From an uncultured Clostridia bacterium (GTDB lineage Bacteria; Bacillota; Clostridia; Christensenellales; Borkfalkiaceae): a stretch of DNA of 35,973 nucleotides. Under the pieces are notes generated by a model. The model saw nothing but the letters and a program-made list of their open reading frames with translations. It did no database searches and was not told where the DNA came from. Positions 1 to 7,400 of the stretch are shown here, in pieces (the first letter of the stretch is position 1; every line of letters begins with the position of its first letter). The position numbers and the translations under genes are program-made. The stretch spans positions 1-35,973 of the forward strand of contig CAKNLK010000022.1 in assembly GCA_930989535.1 (NCBI GenBank). Direction: 5' to 3'.

Positions 1-47
1 TGATAAAAACATCACATCAGTATTTATCAAAGTGTCCATAAAAATAT

Positions 48-1270
48 GTGACAGTTTACAAATTAGACCGGTTCTCCCGCAACAAGTTCGAATCGGTCGT
101 CAACCGCAGGAAGCTTGCCGACAACGGTGTGAAACTTTTATCCGCCATGGAGAACATTCCCGACTCCCCCGAGGGAATCATTCTCGAATCGCTTTTGGAG
201 GGCATGAACCAATACTTTTCCGCAGAGTTGTCGCAAAAGGTGTGCCGCGGCAAACGGGAAACTCGGCTCAAGGGGAACTTTCAGGGCGGGCCCGTGCCTT
301 ACGGGTATAAGACCGAGGGAAGAAAACTCGTCATCGACGAAGACGAGGCGGAGGCCGTGCGCTTTATCTTCGACCAATCTTCCAAAGGCGTATTCGTGCA
401 TAACATCATTCAGGCTCTGTGACCGGGAAGGGAATACTCAATAAGGGAAAACCCTTTGCATTGAATACCGTCTACAGAATACTCCAAAACGAAAAATACA
501 CGGGAAAATATTGTTTCAAAGAGGAGGTTTCGGAGAATATGTATCCGCAGATAATTCCGGAAGAACTGTACGAAAAGGTGCGCGCCATATCGGAGAAGAA
601 CAAGCGCGGCAAACGTAGCATCAAGACAGTATACCTGCTCCGGGATAAAATGATATGCGGCTACTGCGGCATGCCCGTCGTCGCGGAGAGCAATACCGGA
701 AAGAAAAGAGAGCCGGACAGGTTCTACTACAAATGCAAAGGCAGGAAGAGAAAACTCAACGATTGCAGGAAAGCGTCCGTAAGGAAAGAAAAGCTGGAGC
801 AAATCGTTCTGGATACCATAATGAACCGGCTGACGGATAAAGGCTTTATGGATAAATTCGTACAGGACGTGCTTGCGGAGCAGGAGAAACGCAGCAGAGA
901 GCGCTCCTCCCTGCAAACCCTGTTAAAGGAACAGCGGCAGAACGAAACAACGCTCAATAATATCCTGTCCGCGATTGAGAAAGGCGTAGTCAACAACACC
1001 ACGCAAAAGCGTATGAAGGAGTTGGAGGAGCGGCAGGAGGAACTCGAGCGGCTTATCCTCATAGAGCGCAGCAAGCAGTCCGCATACTATTCCGAATCGC
1101 AGATACGGGAATATTATGAACAGGTATTGCAGGCGGAGCCGCAGACGCTTATCAATTTCCTCATTAAACAGATTATCCTGTACGACGATAAAATCGAAAT
1201 ATATTTCAATACCCCTACAACAGGCCCCGACAATGTTCGGGGCTTTCTCTTTTGCCGACTTTTCCTATGA
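48..1270 (+). pseudogene. Large serine recombinase, broken by frameshift and N-terminal loss
   Basis: Two neighbouring frames together spell a transposon/phage-type large serine recombinase, which would cut and rejoin DNA at attachment sites. The first frame opens at VYKLDRFSRN, the conserved stretch late in the resolvase catalytic domain, runs through the recombinase-domain motif PVPYGYK and stops at 420-422. The second frame picks up at about 419 with NKGKPFALNTVYRILQNEKY, then a zinc-ribbon-like segment (CGYCG, later KCKG and a Cys) and a long charged coiled coil. Loss of one base near 418-420 explains the break. The catalytic serine, expected about 60 residues before the opening motif, is absent: the same frame has a stop at 39-41, although the window edge is close. 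The C-terminal reading frame also runs through a terminator hairpin, so the natural stop may be lost. Seen: the motifs and frames. Inferred: an inactive remnant of an integrative element. Confidence 0.85.
1224..1253 (+). terminator. Intrinsic terminator inside the end of the recombinase frame
   Basis: GCCCCGA at 1224-1230 pairs perfectly with TCGGGGC at 1237-1243 around a 6-base loop and is followed by TTTCTCTTTT. It lies within the last codons of the broken recombinase. Confidence 0.75.
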
Positions 1271-1382
1271 TAAGCATACTCTCCGAATTTTGCTTTTTCG
1301 GGAGGCTATGGTAGCATAGTTCCTCGCGCAAGTCAACGTCCGAAAAATCGTTGCCGAAAACTTCCATATTAAAGAAAAGTTT

Positions 1383-1412
1383 GAGCCGAGCATTCCATTG
1401 CTCGGCTCTTTT
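1383..1412 (+). terminator. Strong intrinsic terminator
   Basis: GAGCCGAGCA (1383-1392) and TGCTCGGCTC (1399-1408) form a perfect 10-bp stem with a 6-base loop, followed by TTTT. It separates the recombinase remnant from the next gene. Between it and 1553 I see only a weak possible promoter (TTGACT at 1466, GATACT at 1491, spacing 19). Confidence 0.85.
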
Positions 1413-1569
1413 GCTATGCTTACAAAGTTTTGATTTATATCCACGCAACGATTTTTCTTTCCCCGTTGACTTCCGCAGAATGACTCAAAAGATACTTCCT
1501 TCCACCGTCCTATGCACCTTCGCCTTTTGCCCGAAAAAGGCAAAATCAAATTCGGAGGTGTATCTGAAA

Positions 1570-2238
1570 ATGGAAATGTTGGTAACGAAGTTCTCGAAAG
1601 GAAAGTACAAAAATGAGCTGGAATTGTTCTCCGAGCCTATCTCTGCCGGGAACGTAAAGCTCATGGGTGAGATGATCGCATTGCAGGCATTGCGTACCGT
1701 GAAAAAGTACGATATGAAAATCGCGGACAAACTCTATATCGGTTTAATCAAAGACCTGCACCACATGGGAGAAATAGACTATATCGTGTCGGACGGTTAC
1801 GATTGCGCACAGACAGCTATGTGCTTCCTGTATCGGTTTCTCGGAAGAACGGTTCACGAAATTTACGGGAAAGATAAAAAGGGAAAAGAAATTACCATTA
1901 AACTTGCGTGCTACCGGGAAGTAGACCGCTTTATTGACACTCTGCGCAACAGACCCGACAGCCATAAACAGGTCGAATACATAGACTTTACGGATTATAA
2001 GGCTCTGCCTATGGACCCCGTGAACTGCTTCGAGAAAGAACAGACCGATTACAGCAAATACGACGAACTTGTAGCGGCGTTACGGTTATCCGCTCTGGAA
2101 CTCGCCATCCTAAATTGCTATATGAACGGTATGCGGCAAGCCGAAGTGTGCGCGGAACTGGGAATCGGCAGAGGTACTATCAATCACAGGAAAGCGAGTA
2201 TCCGACAAAGGTACTATTCCCTGTACGGCGAACTCTGA
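1570..2238 (+). CDS. Sigma-70-like helix-turn-helix protein of an integrative element
   Basis: This 222-residue protein resembles the small sigma-factor-like regulators carried by integrative conjugative elements of gut Clostridia. The middle part (about residues 60-125) is a helical, region-2-like segment. The last 50 residues read as a region-4-type helix-turn-helix: LSALELAILNCYMNGMRQAE followed by CAELGIGRGTINHRKASIRQ. The open frame extends further upstream, but the start at 1570 is preferred because GGAGGTG lies 9 bases before it and the upstream residues look non-coding. It follows the broken recombinase on the same strand, as in mobile elements, and is followed by its own terminator. 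Likely role is control of the element's genes; a promoter target cannot be read from the sequence. Family assignment is fairly sure, function is inferred. Confidence 0.75.
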   Translation: MEMLVTKFSKGKYKNELELFSEPISAGNVKLMGEMIALQALRTVKKYDMKIADKLYIGLIKDLHHMGEIDYIVSDGYDCAQTAMCFLYRFLGRTVHEIYGKDKKGKEITIKLACYREVDRFIDTLRNRPDSHKQVEYIDFTDYKALPMDPVNCFEKEQTDYSKYDELVAALRLSALELAILNCYMNGMRQAEVCAELGIGRGTINHRKASIRQRYYSLYGEL

Positions 2239-2264
2239 TATGCCGTTTAACTTCATACAAACGT

Positions 2265-2297
2265 AAAGGCAGCCGCTTATACAGTGACTGCCTTTTT
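2265..2297 (+). terminator. Intrinsic terminator of the sigma-like gene
   Basis: AAAGGCAG (2265-2272) pairs with CTGCCTTT (2288-2295), ending in a run of six T. It sits 27 bases after the stop codon. Confidence 0.8.
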
Positions 2298-2433
2298 TCA
2301 TGTGTAACCCGAACACCCCGGCTCCGCATTGTTTTTATATCGTTGACTCTACGCTGTTTTCAATCACTAAATATTGCAACTTTTCGCCTTTCCTCCCGCT
2401 ATAGAGGCTATCGATTTACGTTACCCGTACCTT
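2298..2433. other. Non-coding junction sequence
   Basis: No convincing gene, promoter or hairpin is visible here. It joins the integrative-element remnant to the truncated structured repeat that follows, so the right end of the inserted DNA may lie near 2430. Confidence 0.4.
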
Positions 2434-2663
2434 TGCTTACGGGAAGAGAGTGAAGCCGCCCGATTACAAAATATGTGTGCTCTTAAAAATCGGGCGGCGA
2501 GAGAGAAACCGCCGTCAGGCGCAATAGTGCCGTGCGGCGGTGTCTTTCTCAAAATCACGGCTTTTTGTTTTATAATCGCCATAGGCGATTGCGGTGCGCT
2601 CGTTTTCGCCATTGCAAGCAAGTGAAAGCCTCGCACACCTTCAGCTTAAAACTTTTTTCGTGA
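2434..2663 (+). repeat. Structured intergenic repeat, copy 1 (5'-truncated)
   Basis: Homology to the other copies starts at GCTTACGGGAAGA (compare 19217 onward), so the first hairpin is missing. Present are the long central stem, GCCGCCCGAT (2455-2464) with ATCGGGCGGC (2489-2498), around a 24-base loop containing ATATGTGTGC. Next is the GAG...CTC stem (2499-2550) with its A-G mismatch and one G-U pair. The right arm of the final hairpin follows, with loop TCAGCT, then AAAACTTTTTTCGTGA up to 2663. About 70 unrelated bases separate the two arms of that last hairpin. It ends 2 bases before the stop codon of the convergent PocR/AraC gene. Confidence 0.75.
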
Positions 2664-2665
2664 AA

Positions 2666-3928
2666 CTAGTTCTGCATCAGCGACTTCCTGTACTTTGCAG
2701 GCGTGACGCCGACGTACTTTTTAAAGATTTTGATGAAGTAATTGCCGTCGTTATAGCCGACCTCTTCGGCGGTCTTGTCGACGGAGGAGCCCTCCATGAG
2801 CAGCTTTTTCGCCGCCTCCAACCGCACGCGCGTCAGATAATCGCTGAACGTGGTGCCCATTTCGTTGCGGAAGAGGTGGCTCAGGTAACAGGAGCTCACG
2901 AACACATTCTGCGCGAGCGATTCCAAATCGAGATTGTCGCTGTAATTTGCGTTGATGTAGCGAATGGCGGCGGCGAGGTGCGCGCTGGACACCCGCTTGC
3001 TGCGGCTTTCGTACACGGCGGCGATAAAGTTTTCCATGATTTCGATGGTGCTCGCGCACAAATCCTGAAAATCGATGTTGTCCAATAACAGCCGCGAACT
3101 CTTTTTGACGATATCGGTCAGCGCCGAAGTCGGCGCGCCCGCCTCGACCGCACTGCGCGAGAGGAATGCCGAAAACTCGTACAGTTTCGCCTTGATAATC
3201 TCCAAATCGCCGCTGGCATAGGAGAAAATTTCGTTCAAAAAGCGGTTGATGATGCCGCGCGCGCCCGTCTTATCCCCCAGCTGCACGTAGGCGATTAGCT
3301 CCTTTTCGAGCTCCGTGGGGTACTTGTTGTAACAGGGCTGCGACTCTTTGAGCTGCATTTCGCGCTGAATACGCAGCCGCTCGAGGTTCATGCGAGAAAT
3401 TTCCAGCCGCTGCTCGAGGTATTTGCGCTCTTCGCCAGCCATGTACTCGACCAATACGCGCAGCATTTCGGAAATGCTCGTCATCACCTCGCAATCCACC
3501 TGCCGCACCGAATCGATTGCGCCCTGGTCGACGGAAACGCCCATGCTCAGGCATCTATCGCGCATTTCGGCATAAAAATATTCGTCCTTTTCCCACAGCA
3601 CGACGGGGCCGGTGGTGATATACGCCACGGCCTGCCCGTCGATGCGCACGGCGGCGATGCACATAACCAGGCCGCACGGCGTTTCGTATATGTAGCTGGA
3701 TTTGAGCTCGTCCGCCTTGCGGCCGCTCTGCTCGATTTTTTCCCGGCAGACGCAGGAGCCGCGCATCGTTTCGCACAGCGAACGCTCGCCGCGCACGCTC
3801 AGCTGCTCGGAGCCGCTCAAATCGTAGAGCGAAACGTCCAGCCCGCTCGTTTTAGAATAATTTTTGAACAGCTTTTCGAGTTCCCGAAAATTCAGAATCT
3901 CGCGAAGGTTCACATTTTTGATGTTCAT
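2666..3928 (-). CDS. PocR-domain AraC-family transcriptional regulator
   Basis: A 420-residue regulator. The N-terminal third (about residues 10-175) matches the PocR sensory domain: a helix with LFKNYSKTSGLDVSLYDLSG, a Cys-containing stretch (SCVCREK) and the segment GLVMCIAAVRIDGQAVAYIT. The last 100 residues are a double helix-turn-helix of the AraC type (AAIRYINANYSDNLDLESLA, then YFIKIFKKYVGVTPAKYRKS). PocR-type regulators in other bacteria sense small molecules and control B12-linked catabolism. Here the gene follows a corrinoid protein and its activator, so control of that module is likely; the ligand is unknown. The frame is open to 4015, but the start is placed at 3928 because GGGAG precedes it and the promoter at 3994-4022 lies inside the longer frame. 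Confidence 0.85.
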   Translation of the reverse strand: MNIKNVNLREILNFRELEKLFKNYSKTSGLDVSLYDLSGSEQLSVRGERSLCETMRGSCVCREKIEQSGRKADELKSSYIYETPCGLVMCIAAVRIDGQAVAYITTGPVVLWEKDEYFYAEMRDRCLSMGVSVDQGAIDSVRQVDCEVMTSISEMLRVLVEYMAGEERKYLEQRLEISRMNLERLRIQREMQLKESQPCYNKYPTELEKELIAYVQLGDKTGARGIINRFLNEIFSYASGDLEIIKAKLYEFSAFLSRSAVEAGAPTSALTDIVKKSSRLLLDNIDFQDLCASTIEIMENFIAAVYESRSKRVSSAHLAAAIRYINANYSDNLDLESLAQNVFVSSCYLSHLFRNEMGTTFSDYLTRVRLEAAKKLLMEGSSVDKTAEEVGYNDGNYFIKIFKKYVGVTPAKYRKSLMQN

Positions 3929-3993
3929 CTTTCTCCCGAAAGCGCCCGCCGCAGATGCGCGGGGCGCCCTTTCGCTTTTCCTTGCTCGAGTAT

Positions 3994-4022
3994 AGTATAA
4001 ACCATTTTTCCGCATTTTGCAA
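3994..4022 (-). promoter_or_regulatory. Promoter of the PocR/AraC gene
   Basis: Read on the minus strand: TTGCAA (4017-4022), 17 bases, TATACT (3994-3999). It predicts an untranslated leader of about 60 bases and rules out the longer start at 4015. Confidence 0.75.
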
Positions 4023-4035
4023 GGGATAAATTTTG

Positions 4036-4108
4036 CGGGGGAAAACCGCTCGGGTTTCCCCTAAATCTCACGGAAAAAAGTTTTAACAGCTTAAAACTTT
4101 TTTCGTGA
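4036..4108 (+). repeat. Structured intergenic repeat, partial unit (last two hairpins)
   Basis: A GGGGAAAACC/GGGTTTCCCC hairpin (about 4037-4061) is followed by the terminal hairpin. Its arms start with TCACGGAAAAAAG (4068) and end with CTTTTTTCGTGA (4108), and its loop is ACAGCT. It is nearly identical to the terminal hairpin at 4254-4295 and lies just upstream of the PocR/AraC promoter. Confidence 0.7.
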
Positions 4109-4110
4109 AC

Positions 4111-4295
4111 CAAATAATTACTGCGCGTTTGAGAACCGCGCTTCTCAAAAAGCGCCCCCAATTTGTCGCATACTTGCGACCTGAGCGGGTGAATGCCGCG
4201 CGCGTAATATGGTGTGCCCTTAAATCGCGCGCGGCAGAGGGCAGAGTCCTCAACTCACGGAAAAAAGTTTTATCAGCTTAAAACTTTTTTCGTGA
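4111..4295 (+). repeat. Structured intergenic repeat, copy 2 (complete)
   Basis: Order of parts: TTGAGAA-CCGCGC-TTCTCAA hairpin inside a GCGC/GCGC stem (about 4122-4154); GTCGCA-TACT-TGCGAC hairpin; GGGTGAA; a perfect 11-bp stem TGCCGCGCGCG (4194-4204) with CGCGCGCGGCA (4226-4236) around a loop containing TAATATGGTGTGCCC; a short GAGG...CCTC hairpin; and the terminal hairpin 4254-4295 with loop TCAGCT. It ends 2 bases from the stop codon of the minus-strand corrinoid activator gene. Confidence 0.85.
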
Positions 4296-4297
4296 AC

Positions 4298-5743
4298 TTA
4301 GAAGTTCATATTTTCAATATACGCGTCCATAAACTCTGCATCGGCGGAGAGGTCGATATACTCCGTTTCCGCGGCGAGCTTTATCGCGCGTTCGAGGGCG
4401 GCGCGGCTGAGCATGCACATACGCGTGCCCGCGAGCGCCGCATTGCCGATAACCCGCTGATGCTCCGCGCCTTCGGCGGGCAAAAGCCCCGTCCTGCGCG
4501 CGTTTTCGCCGTCGAGATAGAACCCCAGCCCGCCCGCGATGTACAGCGTCCGCTCCGCCAAATTCAGCCCCGCGCGCTCCGCCAGAATACGGATGCCCGC
4601 ACAGATGGCGCTCTTAGCCAGCTGGTAATTGCGCACGTCTTTCTGCGATATGTATACGCCGCCGCCGATTGTGAATTGATCGCCCTCCTCAAAGGCGCCC
4701 GTCTCGTCGATTGCGCCGGACTCGCACATCACGGCGAGCGCGTCGACCAGGCCCGCGCCGCAGATGCCGCGAGGCTCGCCGCCGCCGATGGTCGTATACT
4801 CGATTTTGCCGCCGTTCAGCCGCACGCTGTCGATGGCGCCCGCAACGCCGCCCGTGCCGCACTCGATATTCGCGCCCTCGAAGCAGGGCCCCGCCGCGGT
4901 GGAAGTGCACACGAATTTTCCGCCCGCGCTGGCGAGCATTTCTCCGTTGGTGCCGATATCGACGAGCAGGGCGTCCTCCCTGTCCAGCCCCGCCGCGACG
5001 GCACCCGCGACGATATCCGCGCCCACATACGCGGAGACGGAGGGCAGAAGCTGCACCTCGCCCGCGGGCAGCCCCAGCTCCCCGCCGGGCATGGAGCGGA
5101 ATTCGGTGAATACGGGGGTAAAGGGATAGCGCCCGATGCCGGATACGTCTTCCCCGCACAAAAGGTGCAGCATGGTCGTGTTGCCGCACACGGTGATTTT
5201 TTTCAGCGCGGGAATGGAAAATTCGCGCAGGAAGCGGGACGCCGTTTCCGCGATTTGCCCGCGCACTGCCTCCGCCAGCCGCTCCCCGTTGCCCGCCTCC
5301 GCGCTCATGATGCGCGAAATTACGTCGGCGCCGAAGGACGCCTGGCGGTTGAGCTCGGCGTGTTTTTTGAGTATCTTTCCGCTCTTTAAATCGCAGAGGG
5401 CGTAGGCGACGGTGGTCGTGCCGATATCGACGGCGATGCCGAACCCCTCTTCGCCGTCGCACTCGACGCGTTCCTCGGCGGACTCGGTCAGACCGCCGCC
5501 GACATATTCGCCCGCGCGGACGATAAGCCCCTCCTCCGCGCTCGTTTTGCACGCGAGCACTTCCCGCTCTTCCTCGCCGAAGGAACCGCCGCACACATGC
5601 ACCTTGCATTTGCCGCAGGTGCCTCTGCCGCCGCAGCCGGCGGGAATATTCAGCCCCGCCGCCTGCAATACGGCGAGCAGATTTTCGCCCGCCCTGCACT
5701 CCGTTGTAAATTCCCGTTCGCCCGTACGAATCGTAATACGCAT
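4298..5743 (-). CDS. Reductive activator of corrinoid protein (RACo-like, DUF4445)
   Basis: A 481-residue protein with a plant-type [2Fe-2S] ferredoxin domain at the N-terminus (Cys37, Cys43, Cys46, Cys65, the C-x5-C-x2-C spacing). An ASKHA-type ATPase core follows, with phosphate-binding segments GIAVDIGTTTVAYAL near residue 101 and LLVDIGTNGEMLA further on. Family members spend ATP to reduce inactive Co(II) corrinoid proteins back to Co(I) so that methyl transfer can resume. It is shorter than the roughly 600 residues of typical members. It lies 97 bases downstream of a corrinoid protein gene, its obvious partner, and upstream of a PocR-type regulator. GGGAG precedes the start at 5743 by about 9 bases. 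Family identity is solid; pairing with the neighbouring corrinoid protein is inferred. Confidence 0.9.
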   Translation of the reverse strand: MRITIRTGEREFTTECRAGENLLAVLQAAGLNIPAGCGGRGTCGKCKVHVCGGSFGEEEREVLACKTSAEEGLIVRAGEYVGGGLTESAEERVECDGEEGFGIAVDIGTTTVAYALCDLKSGKILKKHAELNRQASFGADVISRIMSAEAGNGERLAEAVRGQIAETASRFLREFSIPALKKITVCGNTTMLHLLCGEDVSGIGRYPFTPVFTEFRSMPGGELGLPAGEVQLLPSVSAYVGADIVAGAVAAGLDREDALLVDIGTNGEMLASAGGKFVCTSTAAGPCFEGANIECGTGGVAGAIDSVRLNGGKIEYTTIGGGEPRGICGAGLVDALAVMCESGAIDETGAFEEGDQFTIGGGVYISQKDVRNYQLAKSAICAGIRILAERAGLNLAERTLYIAGGLGFYLDGENARRTGLLPAEGAEHQRVIGNAALAGTRMCMLSRAALERAIKLAAETEYIDLSADAEFMDAYIENMNF

Positions 5744-5787
5744 AAATTATTCTCCCGGCATGCTTCGATTTTGCCGCAAATAGAACA

Positions 5788-5822
5788 AAAAAGACAGTGC
5801 GGAACAGCGCTGCCTTTTTTTC
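5788..5822. terminator. Hairpin flanked by A and T runs between corrinoid and activator genes
   Basis: GACAGTGC and GCGCTGCC form an imperfect 8-bp stem (about 5793-5813) with a run of A on one side and of T on the other. On the minus strand it ends in TTTTTT and could partly terminate transcription after the corrinoid gene, lowering expression of the activator. No clear separate promoter for the activator is visible in the gap. Confidence 0.6.
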
Positions 5823-5840
5823 CTTTCGGGTTTGTTTGGA

Positions 5841-6473
5841 TTACGCGAAATAGGAACGCGCCTTTTCCGCCGCGCTCGCCGCGTCCGGCGTATACGCGTC
5901 CGCGCCGATTTCGTCCGCAAACGCCTGCGTTACCGGAGCGCCGCCAATCATAACTTTCACCTTGTCGCGCAGGCCGGCAGCCTTGAGCGCGTCGATGATA
6001 TCCTTCTGGTACATCATCGTGGTGGTGAGCAGAGCGGAGAGGCAGACGATGTCCGCATCGTTTTCCTTGACCGCTTCCACGACCTTCTCCGCCGTGCAGT
6101 CGACACCGAGGTCGACGACCTTGATGCCCGTGCCCTCAATCATCATCTTGACGAGGTTTTTGCCGATGTCGTGCAAATCGCCCTTGACCGTGCAGATGAC
6201 CGCCGTGCCAATCGGCTCCACGCCCGAATCCGCCAGAGCGGGTTTCAGAATCGCCAGAGCCGCGTTCATGGCGCGCGCCGCAATCAAAACTTCGGGGACG
6301 AAGATTTCGTTGTTCTTGAACTTCGTGCCGACGATGCCCATGCCCGCAATCAATCCCTCGTTGAGGATATCCTTCGGGTTTACCCCCGCGGCCAGCTCTT
6401 CGGTAACGAGCGCCGCCAAATCTTTCGCCTTGCCGCGCTGCAAAAGCGCGGAAATTTCTTCAAACCTTGCCAT
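5841..6473 (-). CDS. Methyltransferase cognate corrinoid (B12-binding) protein
   Basis: A 210-residue protein with the two-domain layout of corrinoid proteins. Residues 1-85 form the helical cap domain (GLIAGMGIVGTKFKNNEIFV). A Rossmann-type B12 domain follows with the base-off motif D99-x-H101-x-x-G104 (KGDLHDIGKN) and later GGAPVTQAFADEIGADAY. His101 should be the lower cobalt ligand. Such proteins carry a methyl group between a substrate-specific methyltransferase and an acceptor such as tetrahydrofolate. Length and sequence fit the group serving methylamine, methoxy or betaine methyltransferases, and the exact substrate cannot be read from it. AGGAGG lies about 8 bases before the start at 6473. 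The activator lies downstream, but no methyltransferase gene is in the window. Confidence 0.92.
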   Translation of the reverse strand: MARFEEISALLQRGKAKDLAALVTEELAAGVNPKDILNEGLIAGMGIVGTKFKNNEIFVPEVLIAARAMNAALAILKPALADSGVEPIGTAVICTVKGDLHDIGKNLVKMMIEGTGIKVVDLGVDCTAEKVVEAVKENDADIVCLSALLTTTMMYQKDIIDALKAAGLRDKVKVMIGGAPVTQAFADEIGADAYTPDAASAAEKARSYFA

Positions 6474-6575
6474 AAATAACTTCCTCCTGTCCCTTGCGGA
6501 TACTCCTGTATTTATTACTGAATAGGAAAAATAACGCGACGGGTTTTTGCACGCCGTTTCGCCTTATTCCGTTAT

Positions 6576-6584
6576 AGTATAGCA
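6576..6584 (-). promoter_or_regulatory. Extended -10 promoter of the corrinoid operon
   Basis: On the minus strand TGC-TATACT (6584 to 6576) is an extended -10 element. The -35 region is poor, which fits a promoter needing an activator; the PocR/AraC protein encoded nearby is a candidate. The leader is about 100 bases. Confidence 0.5.
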
Positions 6585-6686
6585 CACAGCCCCGCAGAAT
6601 GAAAGCGATTTATTTGTTAAAAAGGGGTAATTTTTTGCTTTGCGAAACCTTCACCTGCCCGAAAAAAGGGTAATATTTTGCGAAAT

Positions 6687-7181
6687 TCAGCTGCGGACGG
6701 CGCACTCGTAAAAATAGTCGTCCATCGCATAGCCGCCGCCGATATCCGTGACGCCTTCGCCCGTGCGCGCGAACCCGAACTTTTCGTACGCGCGAATCGC
6801 CCGCGCGTTGCCCTTGTTGACGGTGAGGTATACCGCCTTCAGCCCCAGCCGGCGCGCATCCTCCGCCACAATCGCGAGCGCGCGCTGCCCCAAGCCCTGC
6901 CCGCGCAAATCCGCGCCTAGGTACAGCTTGGAGAGGAACAGCTTTTCCCGCTCCGGCCTGAGCGCGCAATAGCCGGCCTTGCGCCCGCCGAGCATGATGC
7001 GGAAATATATATAGTTTTCCCGCTCCGTCTGCTCGCGCAGCGCGGGCGCGCTCTGAAATTTTTCCAGCATGTACTCCACCTGCCCCGCACCGAGCAATGC
7101 GTCGTACGCCGAATGCCAAAGCGCGGCAATCTCCTCCGCCAGCGCGCCGAACTCCTCGGGCGGCACGGCGGCAAGCTTCAT
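6687..7181 (-). CDS. GNAT-family N-acetyltransferase
   Basis: A 164-residue GNAT protein that would move an acetyl group from acetyl-CoA to an amine or an N-terminus. The acetyl-CoA-binding motif is visible as LGADLRGQGLGQRALAIVAE, after the strand KLFLSKLYL. It is followed by AVYLTVNKGNARAIRAYEKF, the typical end of the fold. The substrate is unknown. The reading frame is open to 7262, but the strong promoter at 7234-7262 overlaps that region, so the start at 7181 (GGAGGAG just before it) is the first usable one. It is monocistronic as far as can be seen. Confidence 0.85.
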   Translation of the reverse strand: MKLAAVPPEEFGALAEEIAALWHSAYDALLGAGQVEYMLEKFQSAPALREQTERENYIYFRIMLGGRKAGYCALRPEREKLFLSKLYLGADLRGQGLGQRALAIVAEDARRLGLKAVYLTVNKGNARAIRAYEKFGFARTGEGVTDIGGGYAMDDYFYECAVRS

Positions 7182-7233
7182 CTCCTCCACGGCTTCCTCC
7201 TCCGGGCGTTTCCGCCCCTGCCAATTCAACGAC

Positions 7234-7262
7234 ATTGTAAACCTTTCCGCGGAAAATGTCAA
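7234..7262 (-). promoter_or_regulatory. Consensus promoter of the acetyltransferase gene
   Basis: On the minus strand TTGACA (7257-7262), 17 bases, TACAAT (7234-7239). The -10 overlaps an in-frame ATG, showing that translation must begin downstream, at 7181. Confidence 0.8.
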
Positions 7263-7360
7263 CCGCGCCGGCGGGCGCCGCGGCGGAAAAAATGCGCCGT
7301 TCGGACTTCAAACGACAAAATATCCCGCCCTTTTTAAACATTTTTGCGCGGACAAGCAAA

Positions 7361-7366
7361 TATAAT
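7361..7366 (+). promoter_or_regulatory. Possible -10 element of the PRC-barrel gene
   Basis: TATAAT lies 35 bases before the start codon at 7401 in an AT-rich stretch. No good -35 sequence is visible at the right distance. Confidence 0.4.
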
Positions 7367-7400
7367 ATAACGATTCAATCCAATTTTGCGAGGGGACAGT

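Noticed and set aside
2374-2625. Short plus-strand open frame over repeat copy 1
   Set aside because: It is made of the structured repeat, has no ribosome site, and other repeat copies do not keep the frame.
4254-4295. Terminal hairpins as integron attC sites
   Set aside because: They lack the GTTRRRY core and there is no integrase or cassette array; neighbours are ordinary housekeeping genes.
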